In this document: positions 36,301 through 49,101 of the stretch, piece after piece
Numbering within the stretch: the first letter of the stretch is position 1
Layout: every line of letters begins with the position of its first letter
NCBI GenBank assembly: GCA_018287875.1
Contig: JAGVVL010000001.1
Span: 3,348,001-3,412,000 of the forward strand
Reading direction: 5' to 3'
Length of the DNA: 64,000 nt
DNA from: Nigrospora sphaerica
Taxonomy: Eukaryota > Ascomycota > Sordariomycetes > Amphisphaeriales > Apiosporaceae
Program-made: the position numbers and the translations under genes
The notes under the pieces: generated by a model
Seen by the model: the letters and a program-made list of their open reading frames with translations, nothing else
Told to the model about the DNA's origin: nothing
Database searches by the model: none

Positions 36301-37816
36301 TGAACCACATGCTGCCGCCGCCGCAAGTGGACGAGCACCCTTACCACTGGCATCGTACAGACGGATACGCCCTTGTGTGCGTGTGTGCACATGGTGCCAT
36401 GCACCCAGAGCCGCTCGAAGTATGGATACATGGAACATATCCATCCCATATGGCATATAAACGGTAATCAAACCATTGGGCTGATAATGCCAGCCGCGTG
36501 GTGCTCCGATCAGCCAGCCCCGTGTGCACTCATCTCTACGTGTTGTGCTCTTGCGCTCTCCCAAGACAGCGGGTGGTCCGGGGAGAATGGATGGCTACTT
36601 ACGCAATGTGATGGGATGTGAGGTGGGACACGCGACAGTTTACGTACAGGGCTACGGCTCCGTATCCCCCCTGGCCGCCGCGTCTTTCTTTCGTGTCCAT
36701 ATCATTTTTCCTCCCTTTCGCTGTTGTCCGCCCCCCTTCACCTCCATACCCCGGGATGGGCTCTGCAGTACATACTATCTAAGTAGGCGGGCAGCTGAGT
36801 ATGTAAGTATGTACCTAGCTAAGCGCATCCATGCATGCATGAGAGGTTGGAGGCCCGATGAATATAGATAGGTACAGCTACCTGTCAACGCGGGCTTTTC
36901 ATGGCTGGCGGTTCCCCGAATGGATTGATAGAGAACAAACAGGTAGGTTACGTATTTACTTACACCTCATACCCGCTCTCCCTCTCAATGCGCCGTCTGT
37001 CGCAGTCCGATAGCAGCTCCTCCGACATGGGACGCTGGCTGGCAGGCAGTCAGAGTGGAATTCTTTCGCCATTCCACCCACCTTGGATCCGGCCATGGGT
37101 CTTCGAAAAACACTCCATTGGATGCCGAATAAACTCTGCACTACCTGAAAGACGTACCTGTACAAGTTCCGCAGCCACCCCCAATCAGGACCCGCTCTGC
37201 CTGCGTACCGGACAGGGGTAATCCTTTCGGGATGTGCGCTTCCTCCCTCCATGCCACCCACATCAAGCGGCCCACAGATGGATTCATGGAGGGATTGGAG
37301 TCGTACTTTGAGGGGCTTACGGGATTTGGGTACCTCGTAGCGCACGATTGCATGTATCTTCCTGGCTGCTGTACAATCCGCTGACGTAGCCATCGTTTGG
37401 TCCCGTGGTGAGTGGGCTGCCCACGCTGTGTCCATCCCCAGAGGGCCCCAGTTGCTTGCTTGCCGGCCGGTACAGCGCTGTGGTCGCGTTCATACTCTCT
37501 TTCGTTCTTCTCGCCCTTCTTTCTGTCGTCGTCCGACGGAAGAGATAATTTACGTCCGCGACGGGGCGGTCCCCACGAGATGAGCTCGCACAGATCGAAA
37601 CCCAGTTTCCGTTGCCTACGGCCACGAGCGAGACAGCCGCCTCCTCTGTCGTATGTTATACCTTTTCTCTGTGGGCGCCTAAATTGGCTGAGAAATTGAC
37701 ATGAGAAACAAAGACCCGTGCCTTGAGACCCTGCATGAAGACGCCCTTCCCCGACTGCCGCATCAGTGGCGGCAACAAAAAGAAACGAAGGGCTTCGAGT
37801 GTGCCTGTGTTGTATG

Positions 37817-37829
37817 TGTGTGTGTGTGG
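37817..37829. repeat. Short (TG)n tract
   Basis: A short TG run within a longer GT-rich stretch, 37799-37866. Non-coding. Confidence 0.6.
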
Positions 37830-38280
37830 GTGGATGTGTGGGTGTGAGATATCCTAGTGTCTGTGTGTAGACCAAACCGCTGTACGGTGAGTACCTACCT
37901 ACTTCTTACAGGTAACATCCACAACCCCCATCTACCGGGGCTACACCATACGATCCAGCTTGTGCTTTCTCACTTCCAGCACGTACAGGCGAGGACTACC
38001 TGCATATCTACCTTCTATACACAGTAAGTACTACAAAATGAGGCCAAAGACCAGACGGGCAATACCTAGCAAACCGGGATGCTCTTTACCCACAGGTGAA
38101 GCTGAGGCAATCACTAAAAACCGCCCCCTCACGAGGAAGCAATGCCCAAAGTGGTCCACTCCCACCTCTTTTTTTGGTGTTGTCTGGGATCCATGGAAGG
38201 GTGGTCACCGACAGGGTAGTTGTCCATAGCCTTACATCCCTACACCGGATCCACAATCATCTCCAATCTCAGTGACCGCG

Positions 38281-39682
38281 CGCCCTCCCACTTTCTCTTC
38301 GTCCCTCTCTCTTCCTCTCTTTCTCCCTCTCTTTCAGTCTCCTCACTGGCCCCCCCCCCTCGACCCGCCCATTTTCATTAGCGCTAGCGAGGGCAGGTAC
38401 TTGGCTGTGTACCCCCGATACAAGGTACGCGCGCACACCACCGCCACCCCGGTTCTGTGCGCTGCCTCCTCTTCGGGTTAGAAGGACCCTTACGGTCTAC
38501 GACTACGTTTCTTCCCTGTCGGTATTCACAGAGGCCCCCCCGGTCTGTTCCTGTAGGTGGATGGCCACTGGTCAGGGTCAGGCCGCCTGCACACCCAGCG
38601 ACGCACTGCACGCTGCACTTACGTATTTGGCGGCACACCTCACCACCCACGTCCACGGCCAGTACGCAGGGACGGCAAAAAAATATATGATGTAGGCCGA
38701 AAAGCCTGCTTCCTCCCCATCCAGCATCTACACAGAATTCAGAAAAGCACACCCCAAACTGCGCAACGCCCCCGGAATTGGACAACCAACTCTTACAACG
38801 CCGACGATTAGGACGCCCAGAAGCCAACTAGAACTCGGCAAGCTGCAACGGTCCGCCCCCAGAGCAACTCAGCAGCCCCGAGCCAAAACGTCACGCGGTT
38901 CCTCATTCTCCTAGTTTCGGACCTGCCCATACATCTTTCCCCCCCTTCACCCCCAGATCTGTGACCGCTGTTGATCTTGTACTCCTTCCGGCTTGAAACG
39001 AGGCACACAAGCTCCACAACTTCATGACCTGGCGAGGACTAAAACCGTTGCCGTCAAATTGGATACCATCTTGCCAAATTTCAGCCCCGGTTCGATCTGT
39101 CTACCATCCTCCTGCCTCTCCAACCCTGTAACCTCGGCCTCCTTTAGGACGGGACATTGGGCTGTCGATCACATCCGGCCCACGTCGTCACCGGCACTAT
39201 ACGTACACGCTTAGGGGCGTCTCCACCTGTCCCGCTGACTGGAAAGCAATAATAAGCTTCAGACGGGTTGGGGGGGAAGCTCTTCCAAGTACCGACTGGC
39301 ATCCCGTTGTACCTTTCGTCCAACCATCGAGGGCCCCTGTTTCCCATGCGCCTTCAGACTCCTGCCAAACACACTTAAGGCTCGCTGATCCCGCCTCCGC
39401 GACTCGGACGGATCTTCTTCACTGGATCTCGAAGACCAACAGTCGCCTTTCTTTCCGGCGATACAACCCTCGTCGCCCTTGGCCTATATACCACGGGCTG
39501 ATCATTCACCTGCTTTGATATCCCCTCCCTTCGCCTTTTCTTCTTTACCCCCCACCCTCTTCCACAGCCCACCCCGCCTGGACCGCCGACCTGGACGCTG
39601 TTGGAGAGAGCGAGACCTTCTCTCCGGCCTTGATCCTTCAGCTGTTGTTTTACCACCGCGACGTACCTTGGTCCCGTCAAAG
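38281..39682 (+). promoter_or_regulatory. Promoter and leader region of the FlbC-like gene
   Basis: C/T-rich tracts on the coding strand at about 38296-38345 (ending TTTCAG) and 39535-39570 suggest a long leader or an upstream intron. TATATA at 39485-39490, 193 bp before the start codon, is a plausible TATA element. The reading frame of the protein is open upstream of 39683 but contains no ATG there, which fixes the start. Confidence 0.45.
39485..39490 (+). promoter_or_regulatory. Candidate TATA element of the FlbC-like gene
   Basis: TATATA in the context CCTATATACC, 193 bp upstream of the ATG. Assigned by position only. Confidence 0.35.
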
Positions 39683-40955
39683 ATGACTATGACACTGGAC
39701 AACCAACAACGTTTCGGTTCCCTCAACTTTGACCACATGTCTTCCTACTCCAACCCCCCGCCGCACTTCACCAACCCGTGGGCCTCGGCCTCTCCGCCGC
39801 AGCACGGCGCCGGTGCCCCTAGCATGTACTCCCAGGGCCTGCACTCGGGCCTCGCCGGCCTCGACAGCATCTCGAAGCAGCACGCCGCGAGGTCAAATCC
39901 CACAACGTCTTCCATGGCTTCCTACGGAAGCATCCCGGTGACGGCACCAGCAACAGGTAGCACTCTCTTGGCGGATATCCACTATGGACAACAAGACTCA
40001 CTCAATATGCCCCAAGATCTCCTCCATCTCAACCGAATGCAGACCTCGTCTGCCGCCTACGGCGAACCGGCGTACGCCACGGCGACGTCGGCCTCGCCGG
40101 TCCACGCCTCTTACGCCGCGTCGCCGACCCCCTACGACGGCGGCATGTCGGGCTACGCCGCCGCGCCCATGCGGCCCGCCTTTGCTCTGGCCCCCGAGTC
40201 CGATAGCAGAAGGTATTCACACTCGTCAGTAGCCTCATCCGACATTGGTTCAACCAGCGCGCTCCAATTCCACCGGAACTCATTAGTTGACTTGTATGAT
40301 CACAGAGGCATGCAGCAGGATGATCGTCGGAGTTTCGCGGATGCCCTCGACGCCGGGCAGGGAATGTTAGCCATGAGCCAGGAGACGCCGCGCGCCATTT
40401 ACCCGCCGAGCAACCGCGGCCGGACGTCGACGGACTCGTACGGATTTCCTTCGACACACTCGACCAGCTCCTCGATATCATCGGCCAGCAACTACAGCAA
40501 CAACAGTTACTACGGCGGATCCATCGATTCGTCCGTGAGCGACTACTCGACGGCCGGGTCCGACATCGAATCGGTCACGTCACGTACACTCCCGCGCCCT
40601 AACTTGATGACACAGCCCCCGCCTGCGCCCCAGTCTATGATGGGCCAGTTCAGCTCCAAGGTGTCGTCCAGCACGCAGAAGAAGCACAAGTGCAAAGTCT
40701 GCGACAAACGCTTCACGCGCCCGAGTTCGCTCCAGACGCACATGTACAGCCACACGGGCGAGAAGCGTACGTTCACCACCTTCCGGCGAAGTGCCTGCTT
40801 CTTACTGACAGTGATGGTGTTTAGCATTCTGCTGCGAGGTTGAGGGTTGCGGTCGGCACTTCTCCGTCGTCTCCAACTTGCGCCGGCATCGCAAAGTGCA
40901 CAAAAACGATACTAAATCCGAGGCCGGCTCGGAGGACCACCACGACTCGGACTAA
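39683..40955 (+). CDS. flbC: C2H2 zinc-finger transcription factor, FlbC-like
   Basis: Predicted nuclear DNA-binding regulator. In Aspergillus nidulans, FlbC activates conidiation genes; the role here is inferred from similarity. Exons 39683-40766 and 40825-40955 (58-bp GT-AG intron) give 404 residues. Residues 1-330 are low complexity, rich in Ser, Tyr, Pro and Ala. Finger 1 has CKVC, the RFTRPSSLQTH helix and a second His (about 335-357). Finger 2, encoded mostly by exon 2, has C-x4-C (CEVEGC), RHFSVVSNLRRH and a final His. The intron falls in the TGEKP linker: exon 1 ends GAGAAGC and exon 2 supplies CA, making the Pro. Without splicing, the frame runs into a hydrophobic tail and stops at 40843, losing finger 2. 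The two-finger C-terminus is the basis of the FlbC assignment; other two-finger regulators remain possible. Confidence 0.85.
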
Positions 40956-42660
40956 ACGCCATATTACGAAGCCTGCCCTCCACGTTCCGTCACGATTAAC
41001 TCGTCTCTTCCACATTGTTTCCCCACCAATGCGAGGCCGACCGGCTATTCGGCCCTCCCAGAACAGCAATTCCGAGCCTTTCCAGTCCGTCAACTTGAGC
41101 ACAAAGAATTACCCCGCCCTTGAAACAAACGGCGGCCGCGACCATACATCATCACATCTGAGTTCGAAAAACGGCATCAAGCCATATACGCTGCAGTTAG
41201 CCAGGCGATTACATCCCGACGTTTATCACGACGCAGAAGAAGAGGAAGAAGAAGAAGAGCGTTTCTTGGAGAGCAACCCCCGTTGAAGTGGGGCACATAG
41301 AGACTCGGCTTAGGGGCGCCTTTTTGTGTTTTTTTTTTTTTTATCGGGCGGGTTCTGCAATTCTTTTCGCGTCTGTCGCTAGTGGCTGGTCGACCGTCTA
41401 GCCACGCACCTTGGGATTCTTTTTTGGGGGGGTCGGGTGGGGTTTTGGCCTACACTACCAGCCCCTTCCCCCCCGGGGGCCTTTTCTTTTTCCTCCTTTT
41501 TCCCCGAGGGCATAGTGTCTTGTTGAGATACCCTCCAAACGGCGTTCAGGTTCATATGGTGGGGGTCACGGTATACTATGAACCAGCTTTCGGCGCTGGT
41601 GAAGAGAACTACGCATGCATTCGTTACATTTGGGGAAGCCGGGGAAGGCTAGAGCACCACTAGCATCAAGCTTCACGATGGGAAAAGGGATACGGAGAGG
41701 AGATATGACCTGTACTATTAGCCATGCTGTTGCATATACCCCGATGGCAGAGCAACTTCCCATCTCGGGCGCTGGGAAAGCGTCACGTGACGGAGAAACT
41801 TACACTCGCTACTGCCCTGTAATCTATCTAATGGAATTGGAAGAGTTACGAGATCTGCAAAAATCAAGAGGAAAAAACAGTCATGGCCCCAGCTTCCACC
41901 AACATGATGGCGCACAACGAGAATGATGGACGGTGATGCGGTGCAGCTCGCCATATGGCCCAATGACGTACCGGCTGGGCTCCCAGTGCCAGCGGGCGCG
42001 CCCATCCGGGTCTTTCCAAAAGGCGATATCAGGTGGATGCGCGACAGCCGGAGGCGGGTAGCACGCCACGCAGCTTCGGGCCTCCTTTACGGAAATCGCA
42101 GGAACCATCCGGTCATACAGGAGATCGTCGCGGCATCCCCACCACGAGGGAGCGGGCGAACGGTTTCGAAAGGCACCAAACCTTGCTAGGGTGGTCCGGT
42201 TCACGGTTCGCGGTTCACGTTGGAGAGGGCAGAGCAGGGCGGTAGTAGGCCGGAGACAACCCGTGTGCGCGTCCCGAGCGGGTGTAAATAGTGAGTGAGT
42301 TGGCAGGCCGCCTGTACCTAGGTCAACTCAATTTCCATGCCAGCCAAGTGGCCCAGGCCTGAGAGCGGGATAAGGGAACAAGAGGGCGAACGAGGTACAA
42401 GCATACCGCCGTTAGGTACGCCCTCACTCGCGCAGTCAGCATTACCAAAAGGCTGAGTCGTAGGCAGCCAAAGAAGAAAAACTGGAGATGGCTCATGGTT
42501 CATCACTTTACCCCACGGGACATACCGTCCAATACCGCGCGGCGGCGTCCACACACGCACACAGATGGGCGCCGATAAGAGGGTCCATCCCCCCCCCCTC
42601 CTTAACGACAACAGGCGGAAAGGCTTGGTACGATCCATGGACAGTGCAGTCGGTGATTGT

Positions 42661-42680
42661 AGAGAGAGAGAGAGAGAGAG
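42661..42680. repeat. (AG)n microsatellite
   Basis: Ten uninterrupted AG units. Confidence 0.9.
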
Positions 42681-44127
42681 GCAGTTCTGGTGAGAGGGGA
42701 AATGCACCCACCAAACCCCTCCCTTCTTCCATGGCCGTGGGCTATGGCCGCCTCGCCTTCTGGTATCTGATCATCGCCTCCCGCGCCCGTTCCTTGGGCC
42801 GTTTTGGACGACGGAGGCACCGGGCCACGCAACACGCGCCGGAAGGTCCTTCTCGAGTGGGACAAGCGGGTGCTGTGCTGTGCGTGCGTGCAATAACAAC
42901 CAACATGCCCGAGAAGCGTGTAAGCCAGTCACGGCGAGCCGAGCAGGATGGGGGGGCCTCGTTTGGAACGGTTTGGAGGGCCGCTAGCCACCAGTCCGGA
43001 GCCTGACGGTTGGCCTGCCCCGCACGTTTCATGTTAAGGGGGCAGCTTACGCAGCCTGCGCGGGCGGCCAGGGCGGGTTTTCCTTGGCCCCCCTCCCTAA
43101 CGTCCTCATTTGGGGGGAACCCTCCAAACAAACCGCTTCAGAGCCCTCTCCTCTCCGCGTGCGCGCGCGCACACACACGCTGGACTGACTGACTGACTTG
43201 ACTAAAGGCGCGTGTTCTGTCTGTTTTCGGCGGTTGCTTGCTCGTTCCGTCCGTCGCGTCCTCCGGCCCCCTCCCCCCCGTAGAAACCTCCTGGCGTTGA
43301 TCATTGTTCTGTACCCCGGCTTGGCCGCCGCCTCCTCTTCCCGGCTCTCGTGCATCGGGCTGCGTTCATTACCCCCTCACCCCCCTTCTTTATCTTCAAC
43401 TATAGTACGCAGGCCGATGGGGGGGCAAACGGACCCCGTCCTATATCATCTGGGATCAATCGCATACCGACCGCGCACCCACAGCTGCCCGGCTTGGTGC
43501 CTGCACACAAAACCGCGCCCCCCGGAATTTGCGTCCCTCCGAAACTCATGCCGTGCCGTGCCTACAATTTTCATGTGTGTACACCACCCGTAGCGGGGCG
43601 GCCGGGGATACCGGACGTGTACCTGTTTGTCTGCAACTACTCGCACCGGCTCATGGAGGCGGCCGGGGAGAGTAGGACAGGGGATGCCGGGGCCGGCTAG
43701 TGCCAGTTTGGCCGAGACGAGAATCATGTGAATGACTCTTGTTTCCCAGGCGAGACGGGGGCTGTCCCATCTTCCGGTTGGCAGGTTTTTGGGCGGGGGG
43801 CGTAGGTTTGTGCACGCCTCGCGATGCCACACGCGAACCGATGGTTGCAAAATGGGGGTCCTGGTGGAGGCGGGAGAGGCGTGATCCCTTCCTCATCTGG
43901 GTTGGGTAAGCTTCTTCTCACCTTGGAGGCCCCTCGAGGAGAGAATGCAAAGCTAGTCACGCGTCACGCAGAGCTTCCCGACGCCGGGCGGGCGGTGGCC
44001 CAGTGGGTTTGCCGCCCGCGCGCCAGCCCAGCCCAACCCGCGCGCGCGCCCAGCGGTGTCGGATCGCTGGTTGGCGAGGTACGTAAGACGCCATACTAAC
44101 CAGGTATCTGGCGTATCTATTCGTAGG

Positions 44128-44234
44128 CACACAGACACACACACACACACACATTCACACTCTTTCCCTCTCTCCCTATTACACACAGACACACACACAC
44201 ACACACATTCACTCTCTTTCCCTCTCTCCCTGTC
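44128..44234. repeat. 54-bp direct tandem duplication carrying (CA)n
   Basis: Two copies, 44128-44181 and 44182-44234, each with CACACAG, a (AC)n run, CATTCAC, and CTCTTTCCCTCTCTCCCT. They differ by only a few bases in the tail, so the duplication is recent relative to surrounding DNA. A further CA-rich tail follows to about 44262. Confidence 0.85.
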
Positions 44235-47200
44235 ACACATATACACACAAACACGCACACGCCTGCGCGTGCTCCCCCACGCATATTTCCCCCTTGCCCA
44301 GTATGTACTGTGTCGGGCGGCGGATCGGGTGCATGCGACGCGCTCGCCGTATTCGGCCGTGATGCGCTCGGACAGGCGGGCGGGCGGACCGGGGGCAAGG
44401 GTCCCGGCGCTGTGGTTGCGCCGAGGGGAAAGGGGGGGCGTATTCCGGGGCTCACCGACTTACGGCTGACAAGGAACCTTGATAATTGCCCGTGGCAAAA
44501 TATTGGGGGGGGGGGTATCACCCAGGTTCACGTGATGCGGACCCGGGACCCATTTGACCCCCAGTCGCGAAGCCCATGGAGCCCGTTCCGTACATACCGC
44601 CATACGGATGCCAACTCGTGGTGTCTCATGATGGTACGGTATGGCCCTTTAGGGACGGGGAAGCACAATTGGAACGGCGGGGTTTGCGACGGCGGGCGTC
44701 GATTAGGCAAACGGGAGCTGGGGGGGTGTGGGGGAGGCAACTTCCTCGGCGATTGGTCCGGCTCATAGGGGCAATAAAGAACGCCCGCGTCTTGGAGACG
44801 GCCATTGAGTACGGTTACGTATTTGTCGCCCATGCAACGCCAGAACACCGCCCGTGACCCAGACACACAGTCTTGGCCCTGCTACATGGTACGCACCCAC
44901 ACACATGCACACACTCACACACCCTTTCCGTCTCTCGATATCGAGTAGTGATACGTCTAGATAAGCTAAGTACTTCTAAAACTTTTGGTAGCAGTGCTTA
45001 GACAGCCTTGCAAGTCCAATTGCACAGTTAAGAAGGCAACGGTCGCCGAATCGGAGTTGGTCCAGTTGCCCCATTGGGAGTGGGCTTGGAGGCTTCCGAC
45101 TCGTTCTCTGGGTCCGCCGACGAAACATGGGAGAGGAGGCAACAACCGAGGGACGGGCTCGATTCCCATTCGCCGAGTCGCCCCGAGACGTAGTCGTACG
45201 AATACACGATCATCTACCTCCCCCTCAGGCGTCCTCGCCGTCCCTCGCCTCGCTTCGAGAAGAAGAGGCAAATGCCCCCAAATCCTAGCGCAAGCCGGAT
45301 GTGTTGCGCACTAGCGCTTTTCACGCTAAGCATCGGGGAATTGCTCTCCAGTATACAAGGTAGTCGCCCTGTCCGTACGGGTAATGGGGAGCGGACCGGA
45401 CTAGAGGTTGCGAGTAGTCCCAGTCGCGAGGACTAGGGCGAGGCACGAGTAACTGTTCCGAGTAAAAGCAAATTTGGGAGGGACGCATACGACGAACGAC
45501 GCACTTGGAAAGACAAGGAAGCACCAACCAGACCACACACAATCTGGAACTGGTCTCTGGCCGCACCCGTACAGCACCGAATAGTGCCAACTGTGATGTT
45601 GGGCATTGCACCTGGTTTCTTAGGTTACTTACTTACCTTCACGGGGGCGACGGGGTTACCATGTGCATATATGACGAAGGTGAGGGGATGAAAGGGCGAA
45701 CACATCCCTTCCCGAGTGGTTCCTAGGTAAAACTCCGGGGGTGGGCAATACTACGATGCTTGGTTCTAAGATGGAATAATGCCTTCTCGCAGCGTGCGAG
45801 GCAGAGATAGATTTATCCATCGCGGAGAGGAGGAATCAGAGTACCGGTAGACAGGTACTGCTATGCCCAGGGAAGGTGCAGGCCGTGGGACGAAACAGCC
45901 CTCCACGAGGCCCGAGTGGTATGCCGGGCGAACGGCTGGCCAATGGCGGCCCGTCGGCCGAAGGCGATGACGTCAGGAAGTTGGGGGCCAAGGACGGTTC
46001 CAAGAGATGGATGCTGGCGGTACCTCCTGTAAGCCGTGAACCTTATTAGCCCTCCAGGCTAGAGCCCCACTCCCCTCGAGCCAACCTTAGCCGGACAGCA
46101 GCCCGTTGGCACCAACCAGACGCTCCGATGCACGATGCAACTGCACGCCAACGCAATGGATTGGGATCCCGTCCCATATTCCCGTAGATTCTCCCCCTCG
46201 GCAGCACGGGAAGGACTTCTCGCACCCGTGCAACCTGATGCGACGCTGTTGCAACGGGACGCCTACCTCCCGTCCGCCCAACCGCTCTTTCTTTGCTGAC
46301 CCGTCCACGCCACCCGCCCTTCCGTCCCAATCCCACGCAATCGGACGCAGGGCGCACAATGTAGCAGCCGTACTGTCGCCCGCGTCCGCATCGCTCATGA
46401 TCTTCAGGGTCCTTCCTTCCTCACTACACCAGCCGCCCGCCTACTTGGGTAATTCGTTGTCTCACCAGAAAAGCCTACGACGACTGTGGACATCCAGATG
46501 GTATTCGCCACTGTTATCTGCCGTTCGCCCCGCTCCGCCTACCCCCCCCTCCCCGCCCGCTACATCCTCTTAGTGAGGCTGCAGTTCAGGCTGTTCCCAA
46601 GCCAGGCGCATTGAAACGAAGCGAGGTCACCCGCACTCGCATGCTCTGCCCCGATGACCAACATCCGACTATTTCTCAACTATTGCGCGTCGTCGTCGGT
46701 TGGAGAGAGGGCTGTGTCTACGCGACCATCCATACTTGGCTATCTCCTACCCGCCCGGCCAGTGCCCTGCTTGCCTTCCAGCATCCTTCCAGCGGGGCCC
46801 CGGCAGCTGGGTACTTGGGTATGAGTGCACTTTTAATTGTACGTATGCATCGACGTCCAGGCTTCAACGACACGAGCATGCGCGACACCGAGTAATGGAC
46901 CCTGACGGCCGGGCAGCCTAGCGACTGTCGCCGCCTACAGCCGGCCGGCTTTGCTGCGGTAGTGGGGGGGGAGAGGAGGTACTACTGTGCCTTGCTTGAT
47001 ACCTCTGCCGCGCTCGTGCCAACCCTCAGCTTTCCGCGAATCGTCATTCGGCCATCGTGGGAGAAGTACTACTCGGCAGCCAGCTAGCCAATCTGCCAGC
47101 CGAGCGTGCCTGCCCGACTTGCCGTCCTTCATACTGGATATCATGGTGCCAAGTCGCTCGTGGTCGTGGTCGTCGCCCTTGAGGTAGCGGCAGCGCAAAG

Positions 47201-47679
47201 GGGAATAGCTAGGTACCAGGCCACCGAGGACCACAGAGGGGAAAAGCGCTCCACCACCCAACTATTTGGAATACACAGCTACTGACCAGCTACGCACGTA
47301 CGCGCGCACGCACGCATGCGCAAAAGAGGTAGTGCTGGGCATACCTGAAGACGACGAGGCCTGGGCAGGTACATGGAGCCACAATGGAAGCACAGGACAC
47401 GACTACCTGCCAGCCACGACCAAGTACTTGCGGGCCTGCCAGAGTACAATATCTGCAGCAAGCTGCGCTTCTCCACGAATCTCAAAGGTACTATGAGGCC
47501 CACACATCTTGTCTTCCGGGGGATCCATTGGGCGCGCACTTCTTGAAGTTCCTGTACGACACTTCACGTACCGACGGAAGAATTGCAGATGCACTTTGTA
47601 GTTGGGCTCCCGTAGTGGCCCCGAGGAGAAGGAAAAAAAAAAAAAGAGTCAGCGGCGAGCCAGCCAGGTCCGGCTAGTC

Positions 47680-47690
47680 GTACGGAGTAC
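47680..47690 (+). repeat. Dispersed motif GTACGGAGTAC, copy 2
   Basis: Exact 11-mer GTACGGAGTAC in gene-poor DNA. Confidence 0.7.
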
Positions 47691-48662
47691 TCGGTCAACG
47701 ACGGCAATGCAATCACCAGGCCGCATGAGATTTGGCGCAATCTTCCTCATTGTCGTTGGAAGGGCAGCGCGCGAGGACAGGAGGCGCGCACAGTGACGTC
47801 AGAGACAGCGGAGAGAGCACTGCAATTTGTCAATTTATACTTTTACCCTGCAGCTAAGACCGGGCTCTCGCTCACGAGCTATCAGGGGCATCCCTGATCC
47901 TGACAGAAGCCCTGGCCCTAGCTGGTCCTAGCCTGACGCTCAACCCTTGTTGACAGAGCACGGCCCAGGGCTTGTACCTGCCCCCCGAGGTACGAGTGCC
48001 CGCCCATCGGCTGTACTCTACATCGGTAACTGCAGGTGGGCCAACCCCAGCACGGGTGGAGGAAACAGGACCAGTAACCGGTACCTACCAGGGCTCCATT
48101 GAATGGACTTCAGGGTGCTCCAATCTGGGCTTCAGGGATGTGGGATGGGTTCCTATTCCAGTCCCCCCATCGCGCCGGCCGACGTCCCCCGGTCGCAGTC
48201 AGTCCATGGATCATGGCAACAGCCAGCACCCTGTCAGCCTGTCCTTCTTCTTTCATGGCGAGCGAGGGCCCCCATGGGATACTCTGCCGCTGGCTGGTTA
48301 GGCCCCTTGTCGATGACAGCCCGAGTTGCAATCTGTACTGCGTACCGCCATGCCTGGGGTTTCCAAAGGCCTTTATTTAGAACAAGGCGGTTTCAGAAAG
48401 GGCCTTCATTACCGAACGACAGGCCTGTGTTGTTGAGATGTGACAGCGCCATGTAGGCTGTGTGTGCCAGCGACAGCGTAAACACAGGACGGGCGGTACG
48501 GGAGCGACGGAGAGGACGAGAGATGGGCTTTGGCGAAATGCCATGTCGTCTCGTCATGGCGTTATGTTTGCCGCGCTGTGTCGGCATCGTGGCGGCTGCA
48601 TACCGCAAAAGGAGGTACCGCATGATGCCCGTACGCGTAGCAGCGGCCGGCTGGACGGTATT

Positions 48663-48673
48663 GTACGGAGTAC
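48663..48673 (+). repeat. Dispersed motif GTACGGAGTAC, copy 3
   Basis: Exact 11-mer followed by GG, so a second TACGG begins within it. Confidence 0.7.
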
Positions 48674-49085
48674 GGTATTTTCGCACTCTACGGCGGCCTC
48701 GCACACAGGTACGACCACGCGTAATCGTGCAGCTACATTGTACGTGGGGACGGGGACACCTCTCACCATCCATCACTCGAGCATCGGGCTTGGAATTTGC
48801 TTACCCCTCATTTTTGCGCCTGGATGACCACGACGCTTTCTCGGCCTGTCCAGTGCTCGCCAGCCGAGAGGTAGCCTTGGACGAATCAGCAACGACCAGG
48901 TCCGGACAACCTCACGAGTTCGCGAGGCTGACGTGACTGACCTATTCTGCTATCCACCTCCTCAGGCCAACCAATCAACAGGAAGCCCGTCACCACCGCC
49001 GTGCTGGCTGTGTACAAAAAAGGTACATACCACCGCCGCCGCCACCAGATAGATTCTGGTTGAAGAACCGCTGCAATGCGCCGTC

Positions 49086-49101
49086 TTTTTTTTTTTTTTT
49101 T
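49086..49101. repeat. T16 homopolymer with AT-rich flank
   Basis: T16 followed by AATTTTATTTTTCATAAAT. On the minus strand this reads as an A-tract that could be the 3' end of a retroposed sequence or a transcript end, but no body was recognised. Confidence 0.7.

Larger units (their letters stand above)
22251..38280. other. Gene desert, about 16 kb
   Basis: No gene can be supported. Open frames are abundant because the DNA is GC-rich, but none exceeds about 220 codons, they overlap in several frames and none shows a domain. I looked for transposase, reverse transcriptase and secondary-metabolite enzyme motifs and saw none. I also looked for tRNA and 5S rRNA internal promoter boxes and found no foldable candidate. 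Composition changes along it: about 24.3-27.0 kb is poorer in G+C, 27.1-27.6 kb is very GC-rich. TAGGTAGG-type strings recur (for example near 33088, 34470, 36785 and 37891). Confidence 0.5.

Noticed and set aside
35832..36467. 211-residue plus-strand frame in the gene desert
   Set aside because: His/Arg-rich random-looking composition, overlapped by frames on both strands, no homology recognised.
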